Counted from the first letter of the stretch, positions 44,806 to 53,196 are shown. The stretch is 64,000 nucleotides of DNA from Acidobacteriaceae bacterium (GCA_030037545.1 JASHRF010000014.1:1-64000); one strand, 5' to 3'. Notes: generated by a model not told the origin, from the sequence alone. Numbers and translations are program-made.

Positions 44806-47800
44806 TTATTTTGCCTCCGCGCCGTTCCAGCCAGGACCGCGCAACGGTTTTCCGGCTTTGACTCCAGTCAAGCGGCCGTTTTCAAATTCCAATTGTCCAT
44901 TCACGAAAACGTAATCGATTCCTTGCGATAGTTGCGCCGGGTGGGCATAGGTGGCCTCGTCGCGAATGGTCGCCGGATTGAAGATCGTGATATCCGCAAA
45001 ATAGCCCGGCTTCAACAAGCCGCGATCGCGCAGGTGCTCCCGTTGCGCGGGCAACGAAGTCATTTTGCGAATTCCCTGCTCCAGGGGAAGCAGGTGCTCG
45101 TCGCCCACATAGTGGCCCAGGAAGCGTGGCATGGCGCCAAAGGCGCGGGGATGAGTGTGGGTCTCAAAAAGCGGCCCATCGAGCGAGAGTTCTCCGGCAT
45201 CGAGGCAGAGGCTGGTCCACGGCTGCTTCAGACCGTATTTCAGATCGTTTTCGCTGGCGATGAAATAAAGCGCGCCGGTTTGTCCCCGGTCGGCGAGAAT
45301 GAAATCGAAGAGAGTGTCGAGCTGAGACTTGTGTTGCTCCGCGGCGATCTGGGCGATGGTTTGCCCGTCGTATTTTTTCAGCGCGGGATTTTCAACGCCG
45401 GAAATCATCACTCCTTCGCCTCCGCCGCTATCGAAGAACAAGTTTTCCCAGTCAGGATGATCGGACGCCATTTCCAGCTTGATCTTCTTGCGAATGGCGG
45501 GATCTTTCAGCCGCTCGAGCATTTGATCCTGACCGCCGTTCGCCACCCACGGAGGAAGGCTGGAGGCGAGCGCCGTACCGCCGGCCAGATAGGGATACAT
45601 GTCGGCGGTAACATCCTGGCCGGCATCGCGGGCAGCCTGGATGGTGGCTACGACCTTGGGCATCGAGCCCCAACGCGTTTTGCCGCTGACCTTGAGGTGG
45701 AAAATTTCCACGGGAATGTTGGCCTCGCGTCCGATGCGCAGAGCTTCGTCGATCGCCTGGGGTTCGGTTTGCCCCTCGCTGCGCATGTGCGTTCCATAAA
45801 TTCCTCCATATTGCGCAGCCACTTTTGCCAACGCGACGAGTTCCTCGGTCTTGGCGTAATGGCCCGGGGGATAGATCAGTGCGGTGGAAACTCCAAATGC
45901 GCCCTGCTGCATTTCCTGCGCGACCAGGGCCTTCATCCGGTCCAGCTCTTCCGCCGTGGGCGCGCGATCTACATCCCCAAGCACCGCTTCCCTGACCTGC
46001 GCTGCACCGACATAGGTACCAATGTTCAACGGAGTACCGGTTTTCTCAAGGCGGCGGAAATAACCGTTAAGGTCCGTCCAATCGACAGTCAAGTGGTACT
46101 GATCCAGTTCCGGCTGAAGGCTGGCAAGAGTGAGCGCGTCCTGTGGCGCAACGGACTGGCCCTCGCCGGTGATTTCGGTGGTGATACCTTGCGACAGTTT
46201 GCTCAGCGAGCGGTTGTCGATGAGGAGGTCGATTTCGGACTGGCCTAGCATATCGATGAATCCCGGAGAAACCACCAGTCCGGATGCATCGATTACGCGC
46301 CCGGCGGTAGCATTGCGCAGATTGCCGATGGCCGCGATGCGATCTCCGCGGATGCCAATATCGCCGGACACCCACGGATTGCCGGTGCCGTCCATGATTC
46401 TGCCGTTCTTGATTATGACGTCGTAATCGTTGCCGGCCTCAGCGCGCGTCTGCTCCGGTAACGGCGAATCGTACGCGGCTGCCGCGATCTCGGCCAGGGC
46501 CGCTCCGACAATTGTCTGTGCGGCATTCGGATCCTCCAGCGGAACTGAGACCATGTTTGCATACAGCGCCAGCACCAGATGCTGGCCGCTTGCCGTTTCC
46601 ATATAACCGGCGAACCCCTTGCCGGTGACCATTAGGTTCTTGTTCAGTGCGTCGTAAATCTCGAAGGTTCCGGTCTTCGCATGCACGTGACCGGCGGCCG
46701 GGGAGTTCACCTCAATGTCGGCAAGGGTACCGTCGCGACCGAGGATTGGGAGGGCGCGGTAGAAATCAGGGAAATTTGCCTGCTTCGACATGAACAGCAG
46801 ATAGTGGGTCATGAAGTCCGGAGTGAAGAAGGCATTACCTCCGGCGCCATCGCTCTGAGACGCGCCGGCGAGATCCAGGCCCCCATTCTTAAGGAAGGTA
46901 TTTTCAAGCTCGAAGCCGGCCTGGTCGATATTTGTATGCGCATAAGCCAGAGTCGCCCCCAGAATAAAAGGCGTCATGCTGGCATGAAGATTTTGGCTGA
47001 CCTTGAGCGTGACCCGGATTTCCTCCTTCAATGGCGGCGAGATGTGCTCGGCCACAAGATTTTCCGGTTTGTAATTTGCCGCCAAGGCCGTGAAATCCGC
47101 CGGCTCCGCGGCCGCGGGCAGGGTCGCGGCGATGCCTTGATCCCGCAGCGCCTGCACCAGAAGAGTCTGAGCATATCGGCTCGGCTCGGGAACAGGGTAG
47201 GCGTTCATCTGCGACGGCGCTCCCAGCGGCAGGCTGCCGCTCAGCTTCACGCTGCGAGTGCCATCGGAGCTCAACTTCTCGTCTGTGTAGGATAAGTCGG
47301 GCTGAGATCCAGTTTTGCCCGTGGTTGCCTGATTGATGATGCGGACGTAAGACGTCTGCGGGGAGATTTTCAACTGGACTGGCGCGCCTTCACTCGTGCC
47401 CGGCGAGACGATGACGTCTACAAGATTGTCATTGACGACGATCGGCGAAATCACAACTCCTGTGCCCAGTTCGCGCTGGCCTTCGGGAAAGAGCGACGTA
47501 TCCACCAACACGCGGCCATCGATGCGCTCGATCCCTTTGGCCGCGATCTGCCGCGCAAATTCGCGCATTACGAGCAGGGGATCTCCGGGCAGCCCCTTGC
47601 TTTTTGGTCCACCGTAGGAATGGTCCTCATTTTCGAAGGCGAGCGTCCCATTGGGCTGAATGCGGTTTGAGATATCGGGATCGCCGCTCGCGACAAGGAC
47701 CAGATCGCCGTGCAGAGTGCCGTTCTCGTCGATCGGCCCCGTGCGATACACGCGCGTGTGAAAGCGGTAGTCTGCTCCCAGAAGCTCCAGCGCGGTACCC

Positions 47801-48042
47801 TCCGTGAGCAGCTTCGTGGTCGACCCGGGAACGAAGAGTTTCTGGGCGTGCAACGTGTACACCGGACGGCCTGTATCGAGCGAATCAAGTTCGATGCCGA
47901 ATTGCGCATGCGCAAACTCAGGTCGCGCCATAATCGCGTCGATTCGTTGTTGAAGAGTCGCTGCAGACTGCGCAACCAGGGCCGGCATGCAAAACGCGAC
48001 GGCGGCGAACGAAAATGAGCGAACAATTCGGCTTAAAAACAT
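44806..48042 (-). CDS. Fusion of PBP4-type D,D-carboxypeptidase and N-acyl-D-amino-acid deacylase
   Basis: A 1078-residue secreted protein (signal FSFAAVAFCMPALVAQ). Residues about 30-525 are a complete S13/PBP4 D-alanyl-D-alanine carboxypeptidase: SxxK S74-T-T-K77, SxN S349-Q-N351 and KTG 456-458 (HAKTGTF). Residues about 538-1078 are a D-aminoacylase-like amidohydrolase, opening DYDVIIKNGRIMDGTGNPW. Its later motifs are normal (THMRSEG H752, IFHLKVSG H782, CLDAGELSLDG D948, HPRAFGAMPRFLG), but the usual HxH after PGFID is MLGQSE, and the metal-bridging Cys region reads TTEITGEG. The fusion would couple D-Ala release with hydrolysis of N-acyl-D-amino acids outside the inner membrane. AAGGAG lies 12 nt before ATG 48042. 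Confidence 0.92.
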   Translation of the reverse strand: MFLSRIVRSFSFAAVAFCMPALVAQSAATLQQRIDAIMARPEFAHAQFGIELDSLDTGRPVYTLHAQKLFVPGSTTKLLTEGTALELLGADYRFHTRVYRTGPIDENGTLHGDLVLVASGDPDISNRIQPNGTLAFENEDHSYGGPKSKGLPGDPLLVMREFARQIAAKGIERIDGRVLVDTSLFPEGQRELGTGVVISPIVVNDNLVDVIVSPGTSEGAPVQLKISPQTSYVRIINQATTGKTGSQPDLSYTDEKLSSDGTRSVKLSGSLPLGAPSQMNAYPVPEPSRYAQTLLVQALRDQGIAATLPAAAEPADFTALAANYKPENLVAEHISPPLKEEIRVTLKVSQNLHASMTPFILGATLAYAHTNIDQAGFELENTFLKNGGLDLAGASQSDGAGGNAFFTPDFMTHYLLFMSKQANFPDFYRALPILGRDGTLADIEVNSPAAGHVHAKTGTFEIYDALNKNLMVTGKGFAGYMETASGQHLVLALYANMVSVPLEDPNAAQTIVGAALAEIAAAAYDSPLPEQTRAEAGNDYDVIIKNGRIMDGTGNPWVSGDIGIRGDRIAAIGNLRNATAGRVIDASGLVVSPGFIDMLGQSEIDLLIDNRSLSKLSQGITTEITGEGQSVAPQDALTLASLQPELDQYHLTVDWTDLNGYFRRLEKTGTPLNIGTYVGAAQVREAVLGDVDRAPTAEELDRMKALVAQEMQQGAFGVSTALIYPPGHYAKTEELVALAKVAAQYGGIYGTHMRSEGQTEPQAIDEALRIGREANIPVEIFHLKVSGKTRWGSMPKVVATIQAARDAGQDVTADMYPYLAGGTALASSLPPWVANGGQDQMLERLKDPAIRKKIKLEMASDHPDWENLFFDSGGGEGVMISGVENPALKKYDGQTIAQIAAEQHKSQLDTLFDFILADRGQTGALYFIASENDLKYGLKQPWTSLCLDAGELSLDGPLFETHTHPRAFGAMPRFLGHYVGDEHLLPLEQGIRKMTSLPAQREHLRDRGLLKPGYFADITIFNPATIRDEATYAHPAQLSQGIDYVFVNGQLEFENGRLTGVKAGKPLRGPGWNGAEAK

Positions 48043-48157
48043 GGGTATGAGCTCTCCTTGTCTTAGCTTGGCGGATGTGACGCCGTCGTTCTTGCGCGGT
48101 CAAAGCGACAGGCGCGGCTGTGAGCAGCAACGCGAGCGACAGTGCGATGGTTTTCAT
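47918..48157 (-). other. Short overlapping frame with signal peptide and ribosome site
   Basis: ATG 48157 has GAGGAAG about 10 nt upstream and encodes a convincing signal peptide (TIALSLALLLTAAPVALTAQ). After residue 22 the frame turns Arg/His-rich and runs 125 bp out of phase into the PBP4-fusion gene before stopping. It could be the surviving start of a deleted gene, or a small leader frame coupled to the fusion gene. Not supported as a functional protein. Confidence 0.25.
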
Positions 48158-48216
48158 GAAGCTATTGCTTCCTCAGTTGAGGTAAAGGTGCCGGCGCTTT
48201 TATGGGTTAGGATGAA

Positions 48217-48945
48217 TCATTCCTCATACGGCTCCAACAGGTATGTTCCAGATTTTTCGTCCAGCATAAATCCGGTGACTGCGTACGAGTTTTGAAGCAG
48301 CGTCTGAAACTCCGAGCGCACCCGGGACTGAATCTGCATCGCCCACTGGGCGTCGGAGCCACGTATTGCGAAGATGTTCGCCGGGACGGCGATGCGTTCG
48401 TGCGCGGCTGAAATTTTGCGCCCGCCGCCTTCAAGCGTTTCTTGCACACCGCAGGAACGGAGCCGCCATTCGGCAAGCAGGCGATCAGTGGGCAGGCCGG
48501 CATCCAGATTGCTGCTGGTGCGGCCGTACAGATTAGGCAGATACTGCCGCACCACCACGCCGAGGCGAGCAATGTTGAAATGGGCGTTCTTCAGTTGCAG
48601 GGGATCGAAAGTCCACTCGATCATATCGATGCCATTGTCGATAGCGATTTCCCGTTGCATGAGCTTGAGTCGCCGGCCCACCCCCGCGTTCTGATATTCC
48701 GGAAGCACCGCTGTCATATGGGAGTGAAGGCAAAGCCTCCCTTCATGGACAGCGGGAAATGCGAGAGCGAAACCGACGATGCGGTCGCCATCGAATGCCC
48801 CCAGCGCTTCTCCGCCGGTTTTATTGGCCACCACAAACACGGTGTGAGGCACGATCTCGACGTCGGCAAATTGCCAGATTACCTTCTGCAGTTGCTCGCA
48901 GGCGTGCATCTCTTGCAACGTCACAAGTTGCCGAATTGCAATCAT
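48217..48945 (-). CDS. GNAT-family N-acyltransferase (COG3375-like)
   Basis: A 242-residue protein of a GNAT-like family with MIAIRQLVTLQEMHACEQLQ at the start (shortened), FALAFPAVHEGRLCLHSHMTAV and the acyl-CoA-binding loop PEYQNAGVGRRLKLMQR. Then IDMIEWTFDPLQLKNAHFNI and LGVVVRQYLPNLYG follow, a pattern I associate with predicted acyltransferases that co-occur with OSBS/NSAR genes. In Geobacillus a GNAT enzyme succinylates D-amino acids for conversion by NSAR; the same role is inferred here. ATG 48945 overlaps the permease stop by 4 bp (ATGA). The open frame upstream belongs to the permease region and is not used. Confidence 0.82.
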   Translation of the reverse strand: MIAIRQLVTLQEMHACEQLQKVIWQFADVEIVPHTVFVVANKTGGEALGAFDGDRIVGFALAFPAVHEGRLCLHSHMTAVLPEYQNAGVGRRLKLMQREIAIDNGIDMIEWTFDPLQLKNAHFNIARLGVVVRQYLPNLYGRTSSNLDAGLPTDRLLAEWRLRSCGVQETLEGGGRKISAAHERIAVPANIFAIRGSDAQWAMQIQSRVRSEFQTLLQNSYAVTGFMLDEKSGTYLLEPYEE

Positions 48946-50348
48946 CGGCCCTCCTTGAGAACTGCTCTTCGCGGGTTGAGTTTTCGCCAAACCAAATACG
49001 CCGGCGCCCCGGCAAGCACCACCGCCATTCCAATCGCCGCACGGCGGGGTTCGGCCACGATGGTATTGGTCACAAATGCCGCCACGGTGACAATGAATAT
49101 CAGCGGCGTCCACGGATAGCCGGGCACTCGATAGGGCAATGCGGCATTCGGTTGGCGCCTGCGATACACAAAAATACTGGCGGCGGCGAGGGCATAAAAT
49201 GTCCAGCCAATAAAGACTACATACGTGAGCAGTTGCTCAAATGTGCCCGTGACAGCGAGCAATGCCGCCCAAACAGAGCCGGCAATGATGGCAAATGCGG
49301 GAGTCTGAAAGCGCGGATGAATCTCGGACAACTTGCGGAAGAACACGCCGTCGAGAGCCATTGCGTAGTACACGCGCGGCGCCGTGAGCACGATGGAATT
49401 GGCGGCGCTTCCGATGGCGATCAGGATCATGAGCGCAACCACCTTGGCCGCGCTTGGACCGATGACGGCAGCCACCGCAGTCGCCGCGACACGGCCGGAA
49501 GCGGCCACGCCCGATCCCCCCAAGGCGGCGAGATAGCCGAGGTTCGCGAAAAGAAAGAGGGCGATGAGAGCACCGGTGCCCATGAGGAACGCCAGAGGGA
49601 GATTGCGCTGCGGATTCTTAGCTTCTCCGGCGCTGAATGCCGCATACTGCCATCCTTCATACGCCCAAAGCACGCTTACCAGAGCCAGGCCGGCGCCGGA
49701 GAGCAGGGAATGAATCGGCATAGCGGAGGAGATCGAAATATGGCCGTGATGATACCCGCGCCCCAGCCAGAGCAGAACAGAGGCCATCAAGACAATTCCG
49801 CCTGCCTTGATCGCGGTGGCGATGTTTTGCAGGTCTGCACTTTGGCGCGTGCCGCGGACGTTGACAACCGTGATGACCCCAATCATCAGCAGCGAGATCA
49901 GCTTCGCCATCCAGGGGACGACGGGAACAATCTGGCCGAGATAGGCGCTGAATGCGACGGCGAGGGTCGCGATCGATCCCGCGCCGGTCACGAAAAAAAA
50001 GGTCCATCCGAATAGAAATGCGGGAAACAGTCCAAAACAGTCGCGAATATAAACGTAAAGGCCTCCAGCCTGGGGTTTCATCGCGCTCAATTCGCCGTAA
50101 GTCAGCGCGCCCAGCAGGGAAAGGACTCCGCCGGCGAGCCAGATGGAAAGCGCGAGCGGCACATTATTTCCGACAGGCCGGAGCACGATGCGGGGAACCA
50201 AAAATATTCCAGAACCGATTACGGTTCCAATTACCAGCAGGACCATGTCGTTCAAAGTGAGCACGCGGGGAAGCCCGCCAGAAGGGCGCGATGCCGCAGG
50301 GCGTGCCGTCACGGCCGGCGTGGTGAATGAGCTTCTCAATATCTGCAT
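48942..50348 (-). CDS. APC-family amino-acid permease
   Basis: A 468-residue transporter with about 12 helices. Helix 1 has the APC signature MVLLVIGTVIGSGIFLVP; GGVLSLLGALTYGELSAMKPQAGG (shortened: GALTYGELSAM) marks helix 2, and AYEGWQYAAFSAGEAKNPQRN helix 6. The profile resembles L-type or serine/threonine exchangers and D-Ser/D-Ala/Gly-type carriers, but the substrate cannot be fixed by reading. It is the first gene of permease-GNAT-fusion-MaoC; translation is coupled to GNAT. The ATG at 50348 has no strong ribosome site and a 429-bp gap before galT. Confidence 0.93.
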   Translation of the reverse strand: MQILRSSFTTPAVTARPAASRPSGGLPRVLTLNDMVLLVIGTVIGSGIFLVPRIVLRPVGNNVPLALSIWLAGGVLSLLGALTYGELSAMKPQAGGLYVYIRDCFGLFPAFLFGWTFFFVTGAGSIATLAVAFSAYLGQIVPVVPWMAKLISLLMIGVITVVNVRGTRQSADLQNIATAIKAGGIVLMASVLLWLGRGYHHGHISISSAMPIHSLLSGAGLALVSVLWAYEGWQYAAFSAGEAKNPQRNLPLAFLMGTGALIALFLFANLGYLAALGGSGVAASGRVAATAVAAVIGPSAAKVVALMILIAIGSAANSIVLTAPRVYYAMALDGVFFRKLSEIHPRFQTPAFAIIAGSVWAALLAVTGTFEQLLTYVVFIGWTFYALAAASIFVYRRRQPNAALPYRVPGYPWTPLIFIVTVAAFVTNTIVAEPRRAAIGMAVVLAGAPAYLVWRKLNPRRAVLKEGR

Positions 50349-50777
50349 CCTTCAAACAGCGATATTTGCTATTTTTTTGCGGCGCTCGGAATGGATAAAC
50401 GAGCGCTTCCGGTCGAGCTGCGGGGAACAACCGGTTAAAGTGTATCGAATGTTACAGGTTCTCCGGTAGATATATCGCGCACGCCAGGATATTTTCGGCA
50501 GGCGCTCCAACGTACACGCATGGCCGGTGCGAACCCATACGATATGGCCGGAATAGCTTAGCGGGGATTGAACGGAGCGGCCGGATGACGCCAAATTCCT
50601 TCGTTCCAGCGCAGGAGAGCTGGCTGAAATCGTTATGGGCGTGCTCATAAGAAACATTTGTAACACAAGAATGCGCGCGGCCCAGCTCCCTGCTTTCGAG
50701 TGCGCCTTCGCCGGCGCCGCGGAAGCTGGCGCCGGCGCACCGACCGGTCGTCATCGGGATCTTCCGGGACCGCGCTT
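50349..50777. other. Intergenic region upstream of the permease operon, no gene seen
   Basis: 429 bp between the permease start and the galT stop, both leftward. Short open frames exist but lack ribosome sites. An A/T-rich piece close to the permease (CGATATTTGCTATTTTTTTG, 50360-50379) could hold its promoter. No TGAAAC/GTTTCA palindrome like the one before the racemase was found. The galT-proximal part is G+C-rich with small dyads (GGCGCCGG, ACCGACCGGTC). Confidence 0.4.
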
Positions 50778-51824
50778 TCAGCTTCGTGGCCAGAAATGCT
50801 TTTCCGAGCAGGCGCGCATCCGTTCGGCCGCGCTCTCAGCGGTAATATCGCGCTGCGGCATACCCAGCATCTCAAATCCGACCATAAACTTGCGCACCGT
50901 GGCGGAACGCAGCAGCGGTGGATAGAAATGCGCATGGAAATGCCATTCGGGATGAACTTTCCCGTCCGTCGGCGACTGGTGGAAGCCCATCGTATACGGA
51001 AAGCTGGTGGCGAAAAGATTGTCGAAGCGCGTGGTCATCCGCTTCAGGACGTCGGCAAGCGCATCGCGCTCCTGGCCCGTGAAATCCGGCATGGCGCCCA
51101 AATGGCGCCGGCTGAGCAGCATCACCTCGAACGGCCACACCGCCCACCAGGGAACGAGCGCCGTAAAATGCTCATTCTCGAAAATCATGCGCTCGCGCAG
51201 GGTACGCTCGGCCTCAAGGTACTCACAGAGCAGGCAGCGGCCGGTGCTGGCCAGGTGATCGCGCTGTGCCACCGTTTCCGCGGCCGCCTCGTCGGGAACA
51301 AAGCCGGTGGACCAGATCTGGCCGTGCGGATGCGGATTGCTGGCTCCCATCATGGCGCCGCGATTCTCGAAGATCTGCACGTATTCGATCCAGTCGAGGG
51401 AGCCCAGCTCGCGGTACTGCTCTACCCACGCGTTCACCACGAGCCGGATCTCTTCATGCGTCATGCGCGCCAGGGTCAGGCTGTGATCGGGATGAAAGCA
51501 GAGCACTTTGCAGATGCCACGTGCCGGCGCCGCCGCGAGCAGCGGTGAAGCCGGGGTTTCGTTGGTCGCCAGCGCCTCCGGCAGCAGCGCGGCGTAATCG
51601 TTTACAAACGAAAACACAGTTTCATAGCCCGGATTCACTGCCCCGCCCGCGCGCTTGTTGCCAGGGCAGAGGTAGCAATCGGGATCGTAGTGAAGCGCCG
51701 AGGGCGGCGCCGCTTGCGCAACCTCACCCTGCCACGGCCGTTGGGTCCGCTGTGGCGAAACCAGGATCCAGGACTGGCGAAGCGGATTCCACCGCCGGTG
51801 CGTAAACTGCGATTTCGCATCCAT
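50778..51824 (-). CDS. galT: Galactose-1-phosphate uridylyltransferase
   Basis: A 348-residue Leloir-pathway enzyme transferring UMP between UDP-glucose and galactose-1-phosphate. The active-site motif SNPHPHGQIW carries the nucleophilic His at residue 167. CYLCPGNKRAGG provides the Zn-binding CxxC, and a second Cys pair is in CLLCEYLEAE. FENEHFTALVPWWAVWPFEVML and HPEWHFHAHFYPP are family hallmarks. ATG 51824 is preferred (GGGAA 7-9 nt upstream) over GTG 51842. No galK or galE is next to it. Confidence 0.96.
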   Translation of the reverse strand: MDAKSQFTHRRWNPLRQSWILVSPQRTQRPWQGEVAQAAPPSALHYDPDCYLCPGNKRAGGAVNPGYETVFSFVNDYAALLPEALATNETPASPLLAAAPARGICKVLCFHPDHSLTLARMTHEEIRLVVNAWVEQYRELGSLDWIEYVQIFENRGAMMGASNPHPHGQIWSTGFVPDEAAAETVAQRDHLASTGRCLLCEYLEAERTLRERMIFENEHFTALVPWWAVWPFEVMLLSRRHLGAMPDFTGQERDALADVLKRMTTRFDNLFATSFPYTMGFHQSPTDGKVHPEWHFHAHFYPPLLRSATVRKFMVGFEMLGMPQRDITAESAAERMRACSEKHFWPRS

Positions 51825-52459
51825 GCTTGTTCCCAATTTCACTTCCCGGACGCGGGAAGCTTACTCGAAGAAACGCTCCCCGCCGATTGCGGCGCATTTC
51901 CGGAGGTTGCAATTCATGGTTAAGTTTAACTGCGCAGGGCCGGGTGAGGCGGCACGCCGCACCCGGGCGCCAGGGCAATCGCACTTCAAAAAACACCAAT
52001 CCTCTTGAAGGATTCCTCTCCTCCGCCTTGCCGTTGTCAAGCTCTTGCCAAGGCCACATCGCCCGCATCGCACTCATTCGGCGGGAAATATATTTTAGCC
52101 CTTCGTTGCGGGTTAATTTCGCCATTCCGCTATGCTGTGAAAAAACGTTCCCAGGCACTCGTGGCCGCTCGAGAATCCGGGGCCGGCAGGCGCAAAGAAG
52201 CGCAAGAAAGTGAGGTTTTCTTGCGCAAATCCGCATGTTAATCGCACCCGAAAACGCACCCAACCATCAGAAAACAAGGAACTTGATTGCAGAATCCCAC
52301 GCACCCCCCCGGGGGGTACGTATGAACCTGAAATCAACACTGCCGGGGCACCAATTCCAAGTGCGATTGCCCTGCCCTGGGCGCAGCCATTCGCATAAGA
52401 AGAGGGCAAGTGGGCAGGACGCCGATGACGCCGCTCTCGCAGAATCCATCCGGGCATTT
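51825..52459. other. Long intergenic region with an inverted-repeat-bounded segment, no gene seen
   Basis: 635 bp between galT and the orphan tonB, both leftward. It contains the 16-bp inverted repeat described separately and a C7G6 tract (52304-52316). Some open frames on the + strand run through it but overlap tonB and have no family similarity. I see no supported gene. Confidence 0.5.
51971..52374. repeat. 404-bp segment bounded by 16-bp perfect inverted repeats
   Basis: CAGGGCAATCGCACTT (51971-51986) and its exact reverse complement AAGTGCGATTGCCCTG (52359-52374). The segment between is non-coding and ends near the C7G6 tract. This could be a small non-autonomous element (MITE-like) or a chance/regulatory dyad; no target-site duplication is obvious. 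Confidence 0.45.
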
Positions 52460-53125
52460 TCAAGAATCGGCGATGGGATAGTTTCGATCGAACGGGAAGA
52501 TCAATTCCGCCTGGGTGGGTACCGGCTTGCCGTCAACCATGGCGGGTTGGAATCGCCAGGTTTTCACGATATCGAGGACGATCTGGTCGAGCTTGTTCCC
52601 GATTCCGGTTATCAACCGCTCCTTCACCACCTGGCCGGCAGCGTCGACGTTCACGTCCACAACGATCTTGCGCTCGGAGGCGGGCAGAAGGGAGCGATCC
52701 GTCACCGGTGGACGCGGCGAGAAGACGGGGAAAGCTGGGACGGCATCGTGCGTGTCGCTGCCGTTGCCGGCAGCAGCCGTACCGGAGCCATTGCCGGTAT
52801 GGGGCGTGGCCGGAGCGCCGCCACCGCTAGGACGGACCGGCCGAACTAACGCGGTGGGCAGCGTGGAGCTCATGGTGGCTTCGGTTTTCGGCGCAGGGTG
52901 ACGCGTATGCGCTGCGCTGTCCATCGTCGGGAGCTCAATGGGCACCGGATGCGAGCCGCCTCTGATTTCAAGCGCGGCTATGGCTTGCAAAGGAGCGCGC
53001 TCGACCAGAGTGCGTCCGGCAAGCCAGCTCAGCAGCATCATGCTGGCGAGCAGGGACACATGGAAGGCCAGGGAGAGCGAAAACGCGGGCCAGCGCAGGC
53101 GGGTGGACTTTGAGGCAGGTTTCAT
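52460..53125 (-). CDS. Orphan TonB-like energy transducer
   Basis: A 221-residue protein with an N-terminal membrane helix (FSLSLAFHVSLLASMMLLSWL), a periplasmic Pro/Thr/Ser/Gly-rich linker and a C-terminal TonB domain (about 150-221; VVDVNVDAAGQVVKERLITG, VKTWRFQPAMVDGKPVPTQ). ATG 53125 has AAGGAGAACCGCC immediately upstream, an excellent ribosome site. The frame stays open upstream, but that part is not TonB-like. No exbBD adjoins it. It could power the TonB receptors in this window. Confidence 0.9.
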   Translation of the reverse strand: MKPASKSTRLRWPAFSLSLAFHVSLLASMMLLSWLAGRTLVERAPLQAIAALEIRGGSHPVPIELPTMDSAAHTRHPAPKTEATMSSTLPTALVRPVRPSGGGAPATPHTGNGSGTAAAGNGSDTHDAVPAFPVFSPRPPVTDRSLLPASERKIVVDVNVDAAGQVVKERLITGIGNKLDQIVLDIVKTWRFQPAMVDGKPVPTQAELIFPFDRNYPIADS

Positions 53126-53153
53126 GGCGGTTCTCCTTGCGGGACGAACGCCT

Positions 53154-53196
53154 GGTGAATGAATTGTCTCACAGGTCGGGTGAATGCATTGTCTCA
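53154..53196 (-). promoter_or_regulatory. Two 18-bp direct repeats upstream of tonB
   Basis: GGTGAATGAATTGTCTCA (53154-53171) and GGTGAATGCATTGTCTCA (53179-53196) differ at one base and start 25 bp apart, 29-71 bp before the tonB ATG. Spacing and place fit a pair of regulator-binding sites or duplicated promoter elements. Confidence 0.4.

Noticed and set aside
44932-46248. Open frame of 438 codons on the + strand opposite the fusion gene
   Set aside because: No recognisable motif; the minus strand encodes a full D-aminoacylase-like domain here.
52235-52849. + strand open frame with an ATG after the C7G6 tract
   Set aside because: Overlaps the tonB gene for most of its length, low-complexity composition, no ribosome site.
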